A stretch of DNA of 64,000 bases, taken from assembly GCA_017471985.1 (NCBI GenBank), contig JAFURE010000119.1:1-64000 (forward strand), in the 5' to 3' direction. Below the pieces are notes generated by a model. It saw nothing but the letters and a program-made list of their open reading frames with translations, was not told the DNA's origin and ran no database searches. Positions 33,052 to 42,243 of this stretch are shown here, in pieces. This stretch comes from Akkermansia sp. (lineage in GTDB: Bacteria > Verrucomicrobiota > Verrucomicrobiia > Verrucomicrobiales > Akkermansiaceae). Each line of letters starts with the position of its first letter. The stretch's first letter is position 1. Position numbers and translations under genes: made by a program.

Positions 33052-34599
33052 TCAGTGCAGGAAGTGGCGGGCGCCGGTGAATACCATGGCGATACCCGCT
33101 GCGTTTGCTGCGTCAATAACCTCCTGGTCGCGGATGGAGCCGCCGGGCTGGATGCAGGCTGTAGCGCCGGCATCGATAGCGGTCTGCAGACCATCGGCGA
33201 AGGGGAACAGGCCGTCGGAGGCAATCACGCTGCCCTTCAGGCTGAGCCCGGCCTGACCGGCCTTCCATACGGCAATCTTGGCGGAGTCTACGCGGCTCAT
33301 CTGGCCGGCGCCGATACCCAGAGTACCGTTCTTGTCGGTGAAGACGATAGCGTTGGAGTGTACCTGCTTGCACACACGCCAGGCAAAGCGCATGGCCTCG
33401 AGCTCTTCAGCGGTGGGGATTCGCTCAGTCACAACCTTGGCTTCGAGATTGTCCAGCCCCATGACTTCGTCGTCACGCTGCATGGTCATGATACCACCGG
33501 GAGCGGTGCGCAGCATGGGGGTCTTGCAGAACTCGCGCCAGGCATCCATATCGATGCGCATGACTCGGCAGTTCTTCTTCTTCTGCAGAATGGCGCGAGC
33601 CTCGGGCTCGTAGTCGGGAGCAATGATAACATCGGTGAAGATGGCGCCGACGATGCGGGCCAGAGCCTCTGTCATCGGGCGGTTCATCACGATAACGCCA
33701 CCGAAGGGGGCCTGTGTGTCGGTCTGGTAGGCGCGCTTCCAGGCCTCGACCAGATCCTCATCATCCTGACCCACACCGCAGGGGTTGGTGTGCTTAAGGA
33801 TGCCGACGGTCGGACGGCGGAAGTTCATGATGAGGGAGGCTGCGGCATCCAGATCAAGAATGTTGGTGTAGGAGAGCTCCTTGCCCTGAAGCTGAGTGAA
33901 GATAGAGTCAAAATCACCGTAGAGCACGCTGGTCTGATGGGGATTGTCGCCGTAACGCAGGCTCTGATTGAAAGGCAGGGACAGGGAAAGGTTGTTCTTG
34001 GTGCTGTCCTCGGCGCGGTGACCCAGATAGTTGGAGATGGCGTTGTCGTATGAGGAGGTACGCATGAATACCTTCACGGCGAGCTTTTCGCGGGTGCGCA
34101 GGGTGGTGTTGCCCTGGTGGTTTTCCATTTCCTCGAGAATGGTGTCGTAGTCAGCGGGGTCGCTCACCACGGTGACCGATGCGTAGTTCTTGGCTGCGGA
34201 GCGCAGCATGGAGGGACCACCGATGTCAATCTTCTCAATGGCTTCGGCAAGGGTCACACCCTCCTTGGCGATTGTTTCCTCAAAGGGATAAAGATTGACG
34301 CACACAAGGTCAATGGTGGGGATGTTGTTATCGGCTGCCTGCTGCTGGTGCTCAGCAAGGTCGCGGCGCTGCAGAAGACCACCGTGCACTTTGGGGTGCA
34401 GGGTTTTCACGCGGCCGTCAAAGAGCTCGGGGGCACCTGTGTAGTCCGAGATTTCCGTCACCGGCAGGCCCAACTCCTGCAGGTACTTGCAGGTACCGCC
34501 CGTGGAGATGAGCTGTACATTCTGGGCCACAAGGCCCTTGGCAAACTTATCAAGCCCGGTCTTGTCGGATACGGACAGCAGGGCGCGCTCAATTTTCAT
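33052..34599 (-). CDS. purH: bifunctional AICAR transformylase / IMP cyclohydrolase PurH
   Basis: From MKIERALLSVSDKTGL the protein has 515 residues, the normal PurH length. The N-terminal IMP cyclohydrolase (MGS-like) domain has STGGTCKYLQELGLPV and DGRVKTLHPKVHGGLL; the C-terminal transformylase has RYGDNPHQT and LKHTNPCGVGQ with the catalytic Lys-His pair. It performs the last two steps of purine synthesis, using 10-formyl-THF. Starts at 34608 (METMKIERA) or 34656 are possible but add residues not kept in the family. A TATAGT element lies ~23 bases upstream of the METMKI codon. Confidence 0.96.
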   Translation of the reverse strand: MKIERALLSVSDKTGLDKFAKGLVAQNVQLISTGGTCKYLQELGLPVTEISDYTGAPELFDGRVKTLHPKVHGGLLQRRDLAEHQQQAADNNIPTIDLVCVNLYPFEETIAKEGVTLAEAIEKIDIGGPSMLRSAAKNYASVTVVSDPADYDTILEEMENHQGNTTLRTREKLAVKVFMRTSSYDNAISNYLGHRAEDSTKNNLSLSLPFNQSLRYGDNPHQTSVLYGDFDSIFTQLQGKELSYTNILDLDAAASLIMNFRRPTVGILKHTNPCGVGQDDEDLVEAWKRAYQTDTQAPFGGVIVMNRPMTEALARIVGAIFTDVIIAPDYEPEARAILQKKKNCRVMRIDMDAWREFCKTPMLRTAPGGIMTMQRDDEVMGLDNLEAKVVTERIPTAEELEAMRFAWRVCKQVHSNAIVFTDKNGTLGIGAGQMSRVDSAKIAVWKAGQAGLSLKGSVIASDGLFPFADGLQTAIDAGATACIQPGGSIRDQEVIDAANAAGIAMVFTGARHFLH

Positions 34600-34710
34600 C
34601 GTTTCCATGTCAATGTGATTCGATTTGTTTACTATACCCGCCGGCGGCGGTGCCACAGCTTACACGCAAACGCACCGATTTGCAAGCCCAAAATATGGCG
34701 AATGTGAATT

Positions 34711-34750
34711 TAAAAAGCCCGGGTCTCATCTGAACGGTGAGCCCCGGGCT
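34711..34750 (-). terminator. intrinsic terminator after the FHA-TM protein gene
   Basis: A 13-bp stem with one mismatch (AGCCCGGGGCTCA with TGAGACCCGGGCT) is followed on the minus strand by TTTTTA, 24 bases after the stop codon at 34775. Confidence 0.85.
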
Positions 34751-34774
34751 GTCGAAAAGTTGTCTGTGCAGGTA

Positions 34775-35392
34775 TTACTGGATGAAAATGGGCAGGGGAT
34801 TCCCCGTCTTCTGCCAGCTGTAGAGAGCCATGCCGGCGTAGAAGGCAGCTATGAGCACCAGAATGACGTAGACGGCGTTAATCTGCTGCATCTTCTTGTT
34901 GTACTGCAGGGTGGCCGTGGTGCGATCGGGAGAGGCTGCGCGGGGGGCGACCCGCTTGCCGGCGGCGGTACCGGTCTTCTTTTTCTTAACAACCTTTTTC
35001 TTGGGTGCCGCTGCCGGAGCTGTTGCGGCGGGGGTAGCCTCTGTCGGTGCGGCGGGGGCGGCTTCTGCTGCTGCCACGGGCGCGGGTGCTGCAGCCACAT
35101 CGGGTACAAAGGTGATAGTGGCTTTACCTATCCGGTATACTACACCGGGGCGCATGTACTCATTCTCCACCGGCTGATCGTCTGCAAATGTGCCGAGGCC
35201 GGAAGCGAGGTCTGATATGGCATAGCCATCTGCAAAAAGGGTTATGCAGCAGTGCTCAGCAGCCAGCCCCTCAACCTCGGGCATATCGATGCTGCAATCT
35301 TCGGATGTACCAATGACTACCTCCTCGCCGATTTCATCGGGCAGGTCATAGGTGGCGGTAATGTCGGAGTATGTTACGTTGATAGAGGCCAT
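34775..35392 (-). CDS. FHA-domain protein with Ala/Pro/Lys linker and C-terminal membrane helix
   Basis: This 205-residue protein has a divergent FHA-like domain at residues ~5-95 (VVIGTSEDCSIDMP, LAAEHCCITLF, LGTFADDQPV); the usual Gly-Arg is Gly-Thr, so phosphothreonine binding may be lost. A ~75-residue Ala/Pro-rich then Lys-rich linker follows (KKKVVKKKKTG), and a membrane helix near the C-terminus (~175-193: VYVILVLIAAFYAGMALY). It would be a tail-anchored inner-membrane protein facing the cytoplasm. It is transcribed alone. It is the fourth FHA-type protein in the window but is not linked to the 9.7-17.4 kb cluster. Partner unknown. Confidence 0.82.
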   Translation of the reverse strand: MASINVTYSDITATYDLPDEIGEEVVIGTSEDCSIDMPEVEGLAAEHCCITLFADGYAISDLASGLGTFADDQPVENEYMRPGVVYRIGKATITFVPDVAAAPAPVAAAEAAPAAPTEATPAATAPAAAPKKKVVKKKKTGTAAGKRVAPRAASPDRTTATLQYNKKMQQINAVYVILVLIAAFYAGMALYSWQKTGNPLPIFIQ

Positions 35393-35496
35393 GTCTGACT
35401 CTCAGTATGCCAGATATTGCGTGAAAATCAATCATAAAGTGAAGATTGGTTCCGTTTTTTTATGATTTCCGCACGGCTAACATGATTTCTGCGGAT

Positions 35497-37044
35497 TCAG
35501 CTGCGCAACCATTCGCAGAATTTCTCAGCCCAGGCGAGGGATATACCGGGGAGTTCTGCAATCTCTTGTGGGCTGCGGGTTCGGAGGTTCGGCAGGGTGT
35601 GAAAGCGGGCGAGCAATAACTCTTTGCGCTTGGGTGTCATGCCGGGGTAGGCATCGAGCCTGCTTTCGCGCACTCGCCGACGTACCAACAGTTCGTTGTA
35701 GTTATTGGCAAAGCGGTGGGCTTCGTCTCTCAGGCGTTGCAGCAGGCGCAGAGCTCCGCTTTCTCGGCTGAGCACCAAGGGTTCACTTCTGCCGGGAAAG
35801 TAGATTTCCTCATCTCGCTTAGCAAGCCCCACTACCGGCATGTCGTTCAGCCCTACCTCAGTCAGTACTTGCATGGCTGTGGCCAGTTGTCCCTTGCCGC
35901 CGTCCACTACTACCAGATTCGGTACGGTGATGGGGGCTTTCCCTTCTGCGCTTAGTTGCAGTAGCCATGCGTACGTTCCCATTCCCTCCGGCTTGTCATA
36001 TAGGGCGCTGCTCTCGTTGACGATTCGGGAGTAACGGCGGCGCACAACCTCGAGCATACTGGCAAAGTCGTTTTGCCCGTCTACTCCGCGAATTCGGTAG
36101 CGACGGTAGGCTTTGTTGTCGGGGCGCCCATTGGTAAAGCGCACCATGGAGGCGACAATGTGGTTATCTGACAGGTTGGAGATGTCAAAACACTCCATGA
36201 TGGCGGGAGGTGAGGCCATGCCCAACGCTTCACCCAGTTCCGCCAGATCTTTGTCGGGGTTGACAGTGCCGGGCAGGTCTGTCATGCTGCGGGTGAAACG
36301 GCGAGCGGGTTCGAGGGTCTTGAGTATGTTTTCCCGAATGTCGCGCAGACGCGCCGCACGCTCGAAGTCGAGCTCTTCTGCTGCCTGCGTCATTTCCTGG
36401 GTGAGGGCATCGATGTGTTCCTTGCGACCTCTGCCTTCCAGTAGTCCCAGGGCAGTCTCGAACTGAGCTCGGTAATCCTCGGGTGATATGCGGCCTATGC
36501 ATGGGGCGGAGCAGCAGCGTATCACATCATCATGGCAGTGGCGGTATTGTTCTTTCCCCGGGTGGCGACAGGTGCAGGTGCGCAACCGGAATCGGTGATT
36601 GAGCCATTCCACAGTTTCTTTCAGGGCTGTGGAATGGACAAAGGGGCCGATATATCGGGCACCATCGTCTTTTTTGAGGCGTACTAGGGAGAAGCGGGGC
36701 AGCTCCTCCTGTCGGCTGGCTCTCAGCAGCAGGTAGCGCTTGTCATCCCTGAGTTGTACGTTGTAGTGGGGTCGATATTCCTTAATGAGCTTTTGCTCGA
36801 GAATCAGTGCCTCCTGGTCATTGCGAACTTCGTAGTAGTCAAAGTCTTCTATGGCTGCAATGAGTGCGCGGGTTTTGCTGTTTTCGAGGGTGGCACGCGA
36901 GGGGGAGAAGTAGTTGGCCAGTCGTCGGTGTAAATCTTTGGCTTTACCCACGTATATGATGCCGCCGCCGCTACCCTTCATGAGGTACACTCCGGGGCGG
37001 TGTGGGGTTTTGCGCCATTTCTCCTTCAGGTTGATAACAGCCAT
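35497..37044 (-). CDS. uvrC: UvrABC system protein C
   Basis: This 515-residue protein has the GIY-YIG nuclease domain (PGVYLMKGSGGGIIYVGKAK, ~residues 18-38), the four-Cys segment (CTCRHPGKEQYRHC), a UVR motif (DALTQEMTQAAEELDFERAARLRD) for UvrB binding, the RNase H-like domain (MECFDISNL, VVVDGGKGQL, GLAKRDEEI) and a terminal helix-hairpin-helix. It makes both cuts in nucleotide excision repair. It is shorter than E. coli UvrC (610) but has all domains. It lies 16 bases after an unknown gene and follows sufT in the same operon. Confidence 0.96.
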   Translation of the reverse strand: MAVINLKEKWRKTPHRPGVYLMKGSGGGIIYVGKAKDLHRRLANYFSPSRATLENSKTRALIAAIEDFDYYEVRNDQEALILEQKLIKEYRPHYNVQLRDDKRYLLLRASRQEELPRFSLVRLKKDDGARYIGPFVHSTALKETVEWLNHRFRLRTCTCRHPGKEQYRHCHDDVIRCCSAPCIGRISPEDYRAQFETALGLLEGRGRKEHIDALTQEMTQAAEELDFERAARLRDIRENILKTLEPARRFTRSMTDLPGTVNPDKDLAELGEALGMASPPAIMECFDISNLSDNHIVASMVRFTNGRPDNKAYRRYRIRGVDGQNDFASMLEVVRRRYSRIVNESSALYDKPEGMGTYAWLLQLSAEGKAPITVPNLVVVDGGKGQLATAMQVLTEVGLNDMPVVGLAKRDEEIYFPGRSEPLVLSRESGALRLLQRLRDEAHRFANNYNELLVRRRVRESRLDAYPGMTPKRKELLLARFHTLPNLRTRSPQEIAELPGISLAWAEKFCEWLRS

Positions 37045-37060
37045 GGCGGTGCAGGGGGGC

Positions 37061-37537
37061 TCAGCTTTCGGTGGGCGGCAGCATGAACAGCAGGCGCTCC
37101 ATGCCGTGCGTACTTACTTCATTCCACAGGGCTTTTTCGAGTGTTGACACCCGTGCTGCTCTCTCCTCATCACTCATGAGGTTTACCGCTTCATCCCCGA
37201 AGTTTTCAACCAGACTCTGTTCAGCACAGCGGCTGACCAATTCGGCCCAGAATGTGTTGTCCCGGTAGTCATCCAGCACGTCCGAATAGAATGCACGGTC
37301 GATGTAGGCATGTTTGAAGAACCAATAACCACAGTCGGGGTTGAACTCCATGTGTCGCCCGATGGAGGGTACGCCGCGAGCCGCTTTGAGCAGGGCAACA
37401 CACAACCGCTGCCAGGCTTCCGCCTGCGGGTTATTTCCCTCAGGTTTAGCCTGTCCCAGCATGGTGAGAACCATGGCACACATCTCGGCCAGATGGTGCA
37501 TTTCGGTCTCACTCAGTTCAACATCCAGTTTGGACAC
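37061..37537 (-). CDS. conserved-looking protein of unknown function
   Basis: This 158-residue acidic, helical protein has no signal peptide or membrane segment. Aromatic-rich motifs (MEFNPDCGYWFFKHAYIDRAFY and LDDYRDNTFWAELVSRCAEQ) suggest a compact fold, but I do not recognise a family. It lies 16 bases after sufT and 16 bases before uvrC, so the three genes form a tight operon, with a possible link to Fe-S assembly or DNA repair that the sequence cannot confirm. Confidence 0.75.
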   Translation of the reverse strand: MSKLDVELSETEMHHLAEMCAMVLTMLGQAKPEGNNPQAEAWQRLCVALLKAARGVPSIGRHMEFNPDCGYWFFKHAYIDRAFYSDVLDDYRDNTFWAELVSRCAEQSLVENFGDEAVNLMSDEERAARVSTLEKALWNEVSTHGMERLLFMLPPTES

Positions 37538-37553
37538 AACGACTCTGTTTGTG

Positions 37554-38117
37554 TTAAATAAGCCCCAGTTGCATGCGGGCCTCCTCGGTCATCATGTCCT
37601 GATTCCACGGGGGATCCCATACAAACTCGATATTTACATCGCCCACGCCTTCCAGCGCAGAAATTCCGGCCTCGGCCTCGGCCATGATGTGCGGTCCCAT
37701 GCTGCAACCGGGCGCCGTGAGGGTCATGCGCACGTGTACGTAGGCTCCTTGCTCCTTCTGGGGTACAATTTCTACTTCGTAGATAAGCCCCAGATTGACA
37801 ATGTCGACAGGTATTTCGGGGTCATACACGCCACCGAGCACTTTCCAGACTTTTTCTTCGAGCGAGAGATTGCTCAAATCCTCCTGTGGCACCTCACCCT
37901 GCTCGGGGGCAATAATGCCGGCACGCACGGCCTCATGACGGGATATGCGCACCAGTCCAATATCGGTCGCTGCCGTGATGGAGTTGCCCAACATCTGGGT
38001 GATGTATATACGTGAACCCTCCGGCAAAATGACGGCATTGCCTGCCGGAACTTGTACGCCTGCGGTCTCTGCCTCTGTTATGACTTCCTGATTGAACATT
38101 GTCGTGTGAGCGCTCAT
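37554..38117 (-). CDS. sufT: Fe-S assembly protein SufT (DUF59/MIP18 family)
   Basis: This 187-residue protein has the DUF59 signature VYDPEIPVDIVNLGLIYEVE near residues 92-111 and the Cys-containing APGCSMGPHIM segment near 135-145. The ~85-residue N-terminal extension with HEAVRAG is typical of SufT rather than short DUF59 proteins. SufT helps mature Fe-S proteins in the cytoplasm. No sufBCDSU genes are adjacent; here it is the first gene of an operon with an unknown protein and uvrC. Confidence 0.92.
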   Translation of the reverse strand: MSAHTTMFNQEVITEAETAGVQVPAGNAVILPEGSRIYITQMLGNSITAATDIGLVRISRHEAVRAGIIAPEQGEVPQEDLSNLSLEEKVWKVLGGVYDPEIPVDIVNLGLIYEVEIVPQKEQGAYVHVRMTLTAPGCSMGPHIMAEAEAGISALEGVGDVNIEFVWDPPWNQDMMTEEARMQLGLI

Positions 38118-38188
38118 TATCTCAGATTTTTTGCGCTATGCAAGTCAAATCTCTGACAGGGAGTTACATAATTTCCGAGTGTGGCAAT

Positions 38189-38231
38189 ATACAAAAGCAG
38201 GTTCGGTGCTTTTGATATGCGCCGAACCTGC
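38189..38231 (-). terminator. intrinsic terminator after the PiT transporter gene
   Basis: A 13-bp stem (GCAGGTTCGGCGC with GTGCCGAACCTGC on the minus strand, one G-U pair) lies 25 bases after the stop codon at 38257 and is followed by TTTTGTATATT. Confidence 0.75.
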
Positions 38232-38256
38232 CGTAAGTTATCCGGGGAAGTGCCTA

Positions 38257-40476
38257 TCAGCCTTCGTAAAGCTCTTTGATTCGCTTAATAAGGGCGAAGG
38301 CATGGCTTACCATGGCTCGGGTTTCATTGAGCAGGGTCAGGTAAAGTATGCCGTTACGCATATCGCTTTCACTGGTGGCACTGTGCATGAGGTGACGGGT
38401 AATGCAGTCGGCAAAGTCGTCACTCAGCTGCTCGGTTGTGCCCAGCATGGCAGATATACCCTCGTAGTCACCGGCTTTGAGCATGTCGATGAGGTTCGGG
38501 TAAAAGCGACCAATCTTTTCTGTCAGGGCCAGAAGGTCTGTTGCCTGTGCTTCGCTCAGACCGGCATGGAAGTTGTCGATGTGATTGTAACTGGCTTTCA
38601 CCAGAGTCATCAGTCGCAGGCAGGTCGTCAGCGAAATTTCGGTAATGCGGAAGATGAGCTGCCCGCGGTCTGCCAGTTCAGCCGGTATGGTGGGCAGGGT
38701 GGGCAGAACTTCGTTCTCCTTAATGACCTCAAGGTCTCGGTTGATGGAGCGGGCCTTCTTTCGCAGGCGCTTCAGGTCATCCAAATCTTCCTTCAACAGA
38801 GCTTTCACCATGGCTTTGTGAATACCCACCATGCGGCCCAGTCTGCCGGCAGCGGCTGTGGCAAACTCGTGGACGGAGGCATCGTTATTCACATCAATCA
38901 GGCGAATCTCCTGCTTCTCATCGCGGGTGAAGAAAGTGGACTTAATAAGCAGTACCCCGGCAATGATAAGCATGGCCACCATGCCCCAGGTACCACCGTA
39001 GGCCATGATGAGAGCCACAATCAGGGCTGCAAGCGCAGCCGCTACACCGGTGAGCAACCAGCCGGCGATAACGGTCAGTACGCCTGTAATTCGGTATACC
39101 GCACTATCGCGTCCCCAGGCTCGGTCGGCCAATGAGGAACCCATCGAGACCATGAAAATGACGTAGGTGGTTGAGAGCGGAAGCCCCAAATCGGTACCTA
39201 CTGAAATGAGGAGTGCTGCTATTGTGAGGTTGACCGAGGCGCGAATCATGTCGTAATTGGCGCCGGTTTCCTCCTCGGGGGTGAGAGGAGCAAAGCGCCT
39301 GCCTACGAAATCAGCAATGGGCTTGGGGGTAATGCGTACTATAAAACGGGAGGTATTGATGGCTGTGCGCACAATGATGCGGGCCGGCTGGCTGGAGCCG
39401 AAGCGTTCTTTGCCGGTATTGGAGGAGGAGAGTTTCAACTCTGTCTCTGTCACCTTGCGGGCTTTCTTGGAGAAGAAGAGTGCAGCAACCATGATAAGGC
39501 CGGCAGATATGAGATAACCCACGCTGGCTGCAGCGCCATCACCGGCCAGAATTTCGCCCATCTTGAGCGTATTGACGTTTTCTGTTGTAACGGCCGGGTC
39601 AAACAGCGCGTCCTTGGAGGCCATGAATACACCAATGAAGTTTACCATGTCGTTACCGGCGAAGGCCAGAGCAAGAGAACCGGTGCCCGCCAGTACTGCG
39701 ATACGGAGCGTGTTGACTTTGCACACGTACTGCAACACTGCCGAGAAGATGACCCAGAAAACTCCTGCGGACATCACGATGGTTGCCGTCAGCCCCTGGT
39801 CAACCAGCATTTGGATGTCCTCCTTGAATACGCTGCCTTTCAAGCCCTTAAAGATGATAAAGTAGCTGATGGCAGTGAAGGCCAGACCGCACCACAGCGG
39901 GCCGATATATTTGTAAACTGTTTTGAAACGGAATGAGAAGATGAGTCGGGAAATCCACATCACGATGGCACCCACGGTGAATGCTATGGCTACGGAGGCA
40001 AAGATGGCAATTATCATCTTGAAGCAGCGCTCTTCATTGATGTAGTCAGCCAGCGGGCAGGTGAAGAACTGTCCGCTGGTGAAGACAGCCATACCAATAG
40101 CGGCACCTAACAGCGAGAATACCAGAGATACTGTGGTTGATGTCGGCAGTCCCAGCGTGTTGAAGGTGTCCAGAAGTATGATATTTCCCACCATAACAGC
40201 AAGATAGAGCACCATGACTTCGTGGAAAGTGAACATTTCGGGTTCAATCACACCATTACGCGCAACGCTCATCATGCCGCTTGAGAAACAAGCACCCAGC
40301 AGTACACCAACTGCAGCTACAGCAACTGCCTGATTGTATGTGCCGGCCCGGCTGCCGATGGAGGAGTTCAGGAAGTTACAGGCGTCGTTACTCACGCCGA
40401 CTATCAGCCCGAAGACTGACAGCAACGCCAACATACCGAAAATAATGTAGTAGATTTCCATGGTATACGCGCTCAT
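38257..40476 (-). CDS. PiT-family inorganic phosphate transporter with C-terminal PhoU-like domain
   Basis: From MSAYTMEIYY the protein has 739 residues. The PiT part (~1-520) has ~10-12 membrane helices with the duplicated signature GVSNDACNFLNSSIGSR near the start and GNDMVNFIGVFMASK in the second half, and TLGLPTSTTVS with DLGLPLSTTYV. The last ~200 residues are cytoplasmic and helical, like PhoU/DUF47 (KEDLDDLKRLRKKARSINRDLEVIKENEV). It would move phosphate with H+ or Na+ and is probably self-regulated by the tail, in place of a separate DUF47 gene. A longer TTG start at 40497 is less likely. It is divergent from ugd. Confidence 0.93.
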   Translation of the reverse strand: MSAYTMEIYYIIFGMLALLSVFGLIVGVSNDACNFLNSSIGSRAGTYNQAVAVAAVGVLLGACFSSGMMSVARNGVIEPEMFTFHEVMVLYLAVMVGNIILLDTFNTLGLPTSTTVSLVFSLLGAAIGMAVFTSGQFFTCPLADYINEERCFKMIIAIFASVAIAFTVGAIVMWISRLIFSFRFKTVYKYIGPLWCGLAFTAISYFIIFKGLKGSVFKEDIQMLVDQGLTATIVMSAGVFWVIFSAVLQYVCKVNTLRIAVLAGTGSLALAFAGNDMVNFIGVFMASKDALFDPAVTTENVNTLKMGEILAGDGAAASVGYLISAGLIMVAALFFSKKARKVTETELKLSSSNTGKERFGSSQPARIIVRTAINTSRFIVRITPKPIADFVGRRFAPLTPEEETGANYDMIRASVNLTIAALLISVGTDLGLPLSTTYVIFMVSMGSSLADRAWGRDSAVYRITGVLTVIAGWLLTGVAAALAALIVALIMAYGGTWGMVAMLIIAGVLLIKSTFFTRDEKQEIRLIDVNNDASVHEFATAAAGRLGRMVGIHKAMVKALLKEDLDDLKRLRKKARSINRDLEVIKENEVLPTLPTIPAELADRGQLIFRITEISLTTCLRLMTLVKASYNHIDNFHAGLSEAQATDLLALTEKIGRFYPNLIDMLKAGDYEGISAMLGTTEQLSDDFADCITRHLMHSATSESDMRNGILYLTLLNETRAMVSHAFALIKRIKELYEG

Positions 40477-40575
40477 ACTACCACGTGAGGGGGGCAATTA
40501 CAAGAAAAATGTCTGTTTTTGTGGGTATCTCCGATTTTTCTTTTGTCAACCCTCTGTAAGGGGGGGAGTTTGGAC

Positions 40576-40604
40576 TTGCATTTTTCCCACCCATGGAGTA
40601 GCAT
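40576..40604 (+). promoter_or_regulatory. promoter of ugd
   Basis: TTGCAT (40576-40581) and TAGCAT (40599-40604) are 17 bases apart, with the ATG 22 bases further on. Confidence 0.5.
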
Positions 40605-40626
40605 GTTGTACGGTTTTGTGAGTAAC

Positions 40627-41955
40627 ATGAATCTCGCTATCATAGGTACAGGGTATGTGGGGCTGACAACTGGCACTTGTTTTGCAGAAGTCGGTCATAG
40701 GGTTGTGTGCGTTGATAACAACGAGGAGAAGGTCGCAGCCCTGTGCCGGGGCAAGATGCCTATCTACGAGCCGGACCTGGAAGATATGATAGTTTCCAAC
40801 GTCTCTGCCGGGCGTCTGGAGTTTACGACGGACCTCGGGCGTGCCATACGTGAGTGCGAGATTGTTTTTATAGCTGTTCCCACCCCTCCGCATGAGGATG
40901 GCTCTGTTGATCTTTCGTATATCGAAGCGGTAACTCGCGAGATTGCTGCTGTTTTGTCGCCGGAATTGGGTTACAGGGTGGTGGTGGATAAGTCCACTGT
41001 ACCGGTAAGCACGGGTAGTAAGGTTTACCAGGTGATAGAACGTTATTCCCGCAAGGGGGTTCAAATTGATGTGGTTTCCAACCCTGAGTTTCTGAGGGAG
41101 GGTAGTGCCGTTCATGATTTGCTGAATCCTGACCGAATTGTAATCGGAGCCGATTCTCAGCGCGCTATGGACTTGATGAAGCGTGTTTACCAGCCTTTCA
41201 ATGCTCCTATTGTTGAAGTTGACCTTGCCTCTGCCGAGCTGATTAAACATGCGGCCAATTCATTCCTGGCTCTTAAAATCTCCTATATCAATGCCGTATC
41301 GGCTGTGTGTGAGAAAGCCGGTGCGGATGTGGAGCTGGTGGCCATGGGCATTGGTATGGATAAACGCATATCCCGCCATTTCCTCAATGCCGGTCTGGGG
41401 TATGGCGGTTCCTGTTTCCCGAAAGACGTCAAGGGATTTATCAATGTGGCGGAGCACCTGGGGGCTCCCATGGAAATTCTCAAGGAAGTGGAGCGGGTGA
41501 ATGCGGCTCAGCTGGAACGTTTTATCGGGCGTATTCGCAGGAAGATGTGGGTGCTGCGCAACAAGCGCATTGCTGTGTGGGGCATTGCCTTTAAGCAAAA
41601 TACGGATGATGTGCGCGAGTCTGTTGCTGTAAAGTTAATTCGCAGTCTGTGTGCAGAGGGGGCTATTGTGACGGCGTATGACCCGAAGGCAAGTGCGACC
41701 GGCGCTGCTGTTCTGGCTGATTGTAATGTGACGATTTGCGATGATATGTACGAGTGCACTAAAGATGCCGAGGTGCTGATTGTCGCGACGGAGTGGAAAC
41801 AATTTGCCATGGCTAATCTGGTGAAGGTGCGTGAGAATATGCGACTGCCCATTCTGTTTGATGGTCGCAACATCATTCATGGTGAGAATGCTGTACATGC
41901 CGGGTTTGAGTACCATTCTATCGGTCGTAAAACGCTTTACCCGGAGAAGTCGTAA
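40627..41955 (+). CDS. ugd: UDP-glucose 6-dehydrogenase
   Basis: From MNLAIIGTGYVGLTTGTCFAE (NAD-binding GxGxxG) the protein has 442 residues, the family size. Further blocks are FIAVPTPPHEDGSVDLSYIE, STVPVSTGSK, NPEFLREGSAVHD and the catalytic Cys motif GYGGSCFPKDVKGF. It oxidises UDP-glucose to UDP-glucuronate for capsule or lipopolysaccharide sugars. The reading frame extends upstream to 40519, but that part is not conserved and would contain the promoter. A terminator follows at 41984. It is not next to the polysaccharide cluster at the right edge, but may supply it. Confidence 0.96.
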   Translation: MNLAIIGTGYVGLTTGTCFAEVGHRVVCVDNNEEKVAALCRGKMPIYEPDLEDMIVSNVSAGRLEFTTDLGRAIRECEIVFIAVPTPPHEDGSVDLSYIEAVTREIAAVLSPELGYRVVVDKSTVPVSTGSKVYQVIERYSRKGVQIDVVSNPEFLREGSAVHDLLNPDRIVIGADSQRAMDLMKRVYQPFNAPIVEVDLASAELIKHAANSFLALKISYINAVSAVCEKAGADVELVAMGIGMDKRISRHFLNAGLGYGGSCFPKDVKGFINVAEHLGAPMEILKEVERVNAAQLERFIGRIRRKMWVLRNKRIAVWGIAFKQNTDDVRESVAVKLIRSLCAEGAIVTAYDPKASATGAAVLADCNVTICDDMYECTKDAEVLIVATEWKQFAMANLVKVRENMRLPILFDGRNIIHGENAVHAGFEYHSIGRKTLYPEKS

Positions 41956-41983
41956 GGAAAAGGATAGCTCACAACTGATTTTT

Positions 41984-42016
41984 AGCGCATGGCTCGGTGA
42001 GCTCATGCGCTTTTTT
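41984..42016 (+). terminator. intrinsic terminator after ugd
   Basis: An 8-bp stem (AGCGCATG with CATGCGCT), extended by AGCT-type pairs in the loop, is followed by six T, 28 bases after the ugd stop. Confidence 0.8.
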
Positions 42017-42025
42017 CTTGCAAAA

Positions 42026-42052
42026 GAAAAAAGCTCCCCGGTAGAGGAGCTT
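42026..42052 (-). terminator. intrinsic terminator after tRNA-Ser
   Basis: A 7-bp stem (AAGCTCC with GGAGCTT) and a minus-strand T-run lie 12 bases past the tRNA 3' end, back to back with the ugd terminator. Confidence 0.75.
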
Positions 42053-42064
42053 CTTAACTCTGAG

Positions 42065-42151
42065 CGGATGGGGTGAGATTCGAACTCACGGAAGGGATTA
42101 ACCTTCGGCGGTTTTCAAGACCGCTGCATTAAACCGCTCTGCCACCCATCC
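42065..42151 (-). tRNA. tRNA-Ser (anticodon UGA)
   Basis: An 87-base cloverleaf reads on the minus strand: acceptor GGATGGG pairs with CCCATCC, the anticodon loop is CTTGAAA (anticodon TGA), a long class II variable arm (about GCCGAAGGTTAATCCCTTCC) follows, and the T arm holds GTTCGAATC. Discriminator base G is typical of tRNA-Ser. CCA is not encoded. It reads UCA and, by wobble, other UCN codons. Confidence 0.96.
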
Positions 42152-42243
42152 CTGGTCAGCGGCAGTCACCTGCGTGCCCGTATACTATATTATTTCCTTG
42201 CTGCACGCAAGTTAATTTATGCAGAATGACACAAAATGCCGCT

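Noticed and set aside
30043-34053. Long plus-strand open frames opposite valS, pdxJ and purH
   Set aside because: They are shadow frames caused by codon bias; the minus strand encodes recognisable enzymes over the same DNA.
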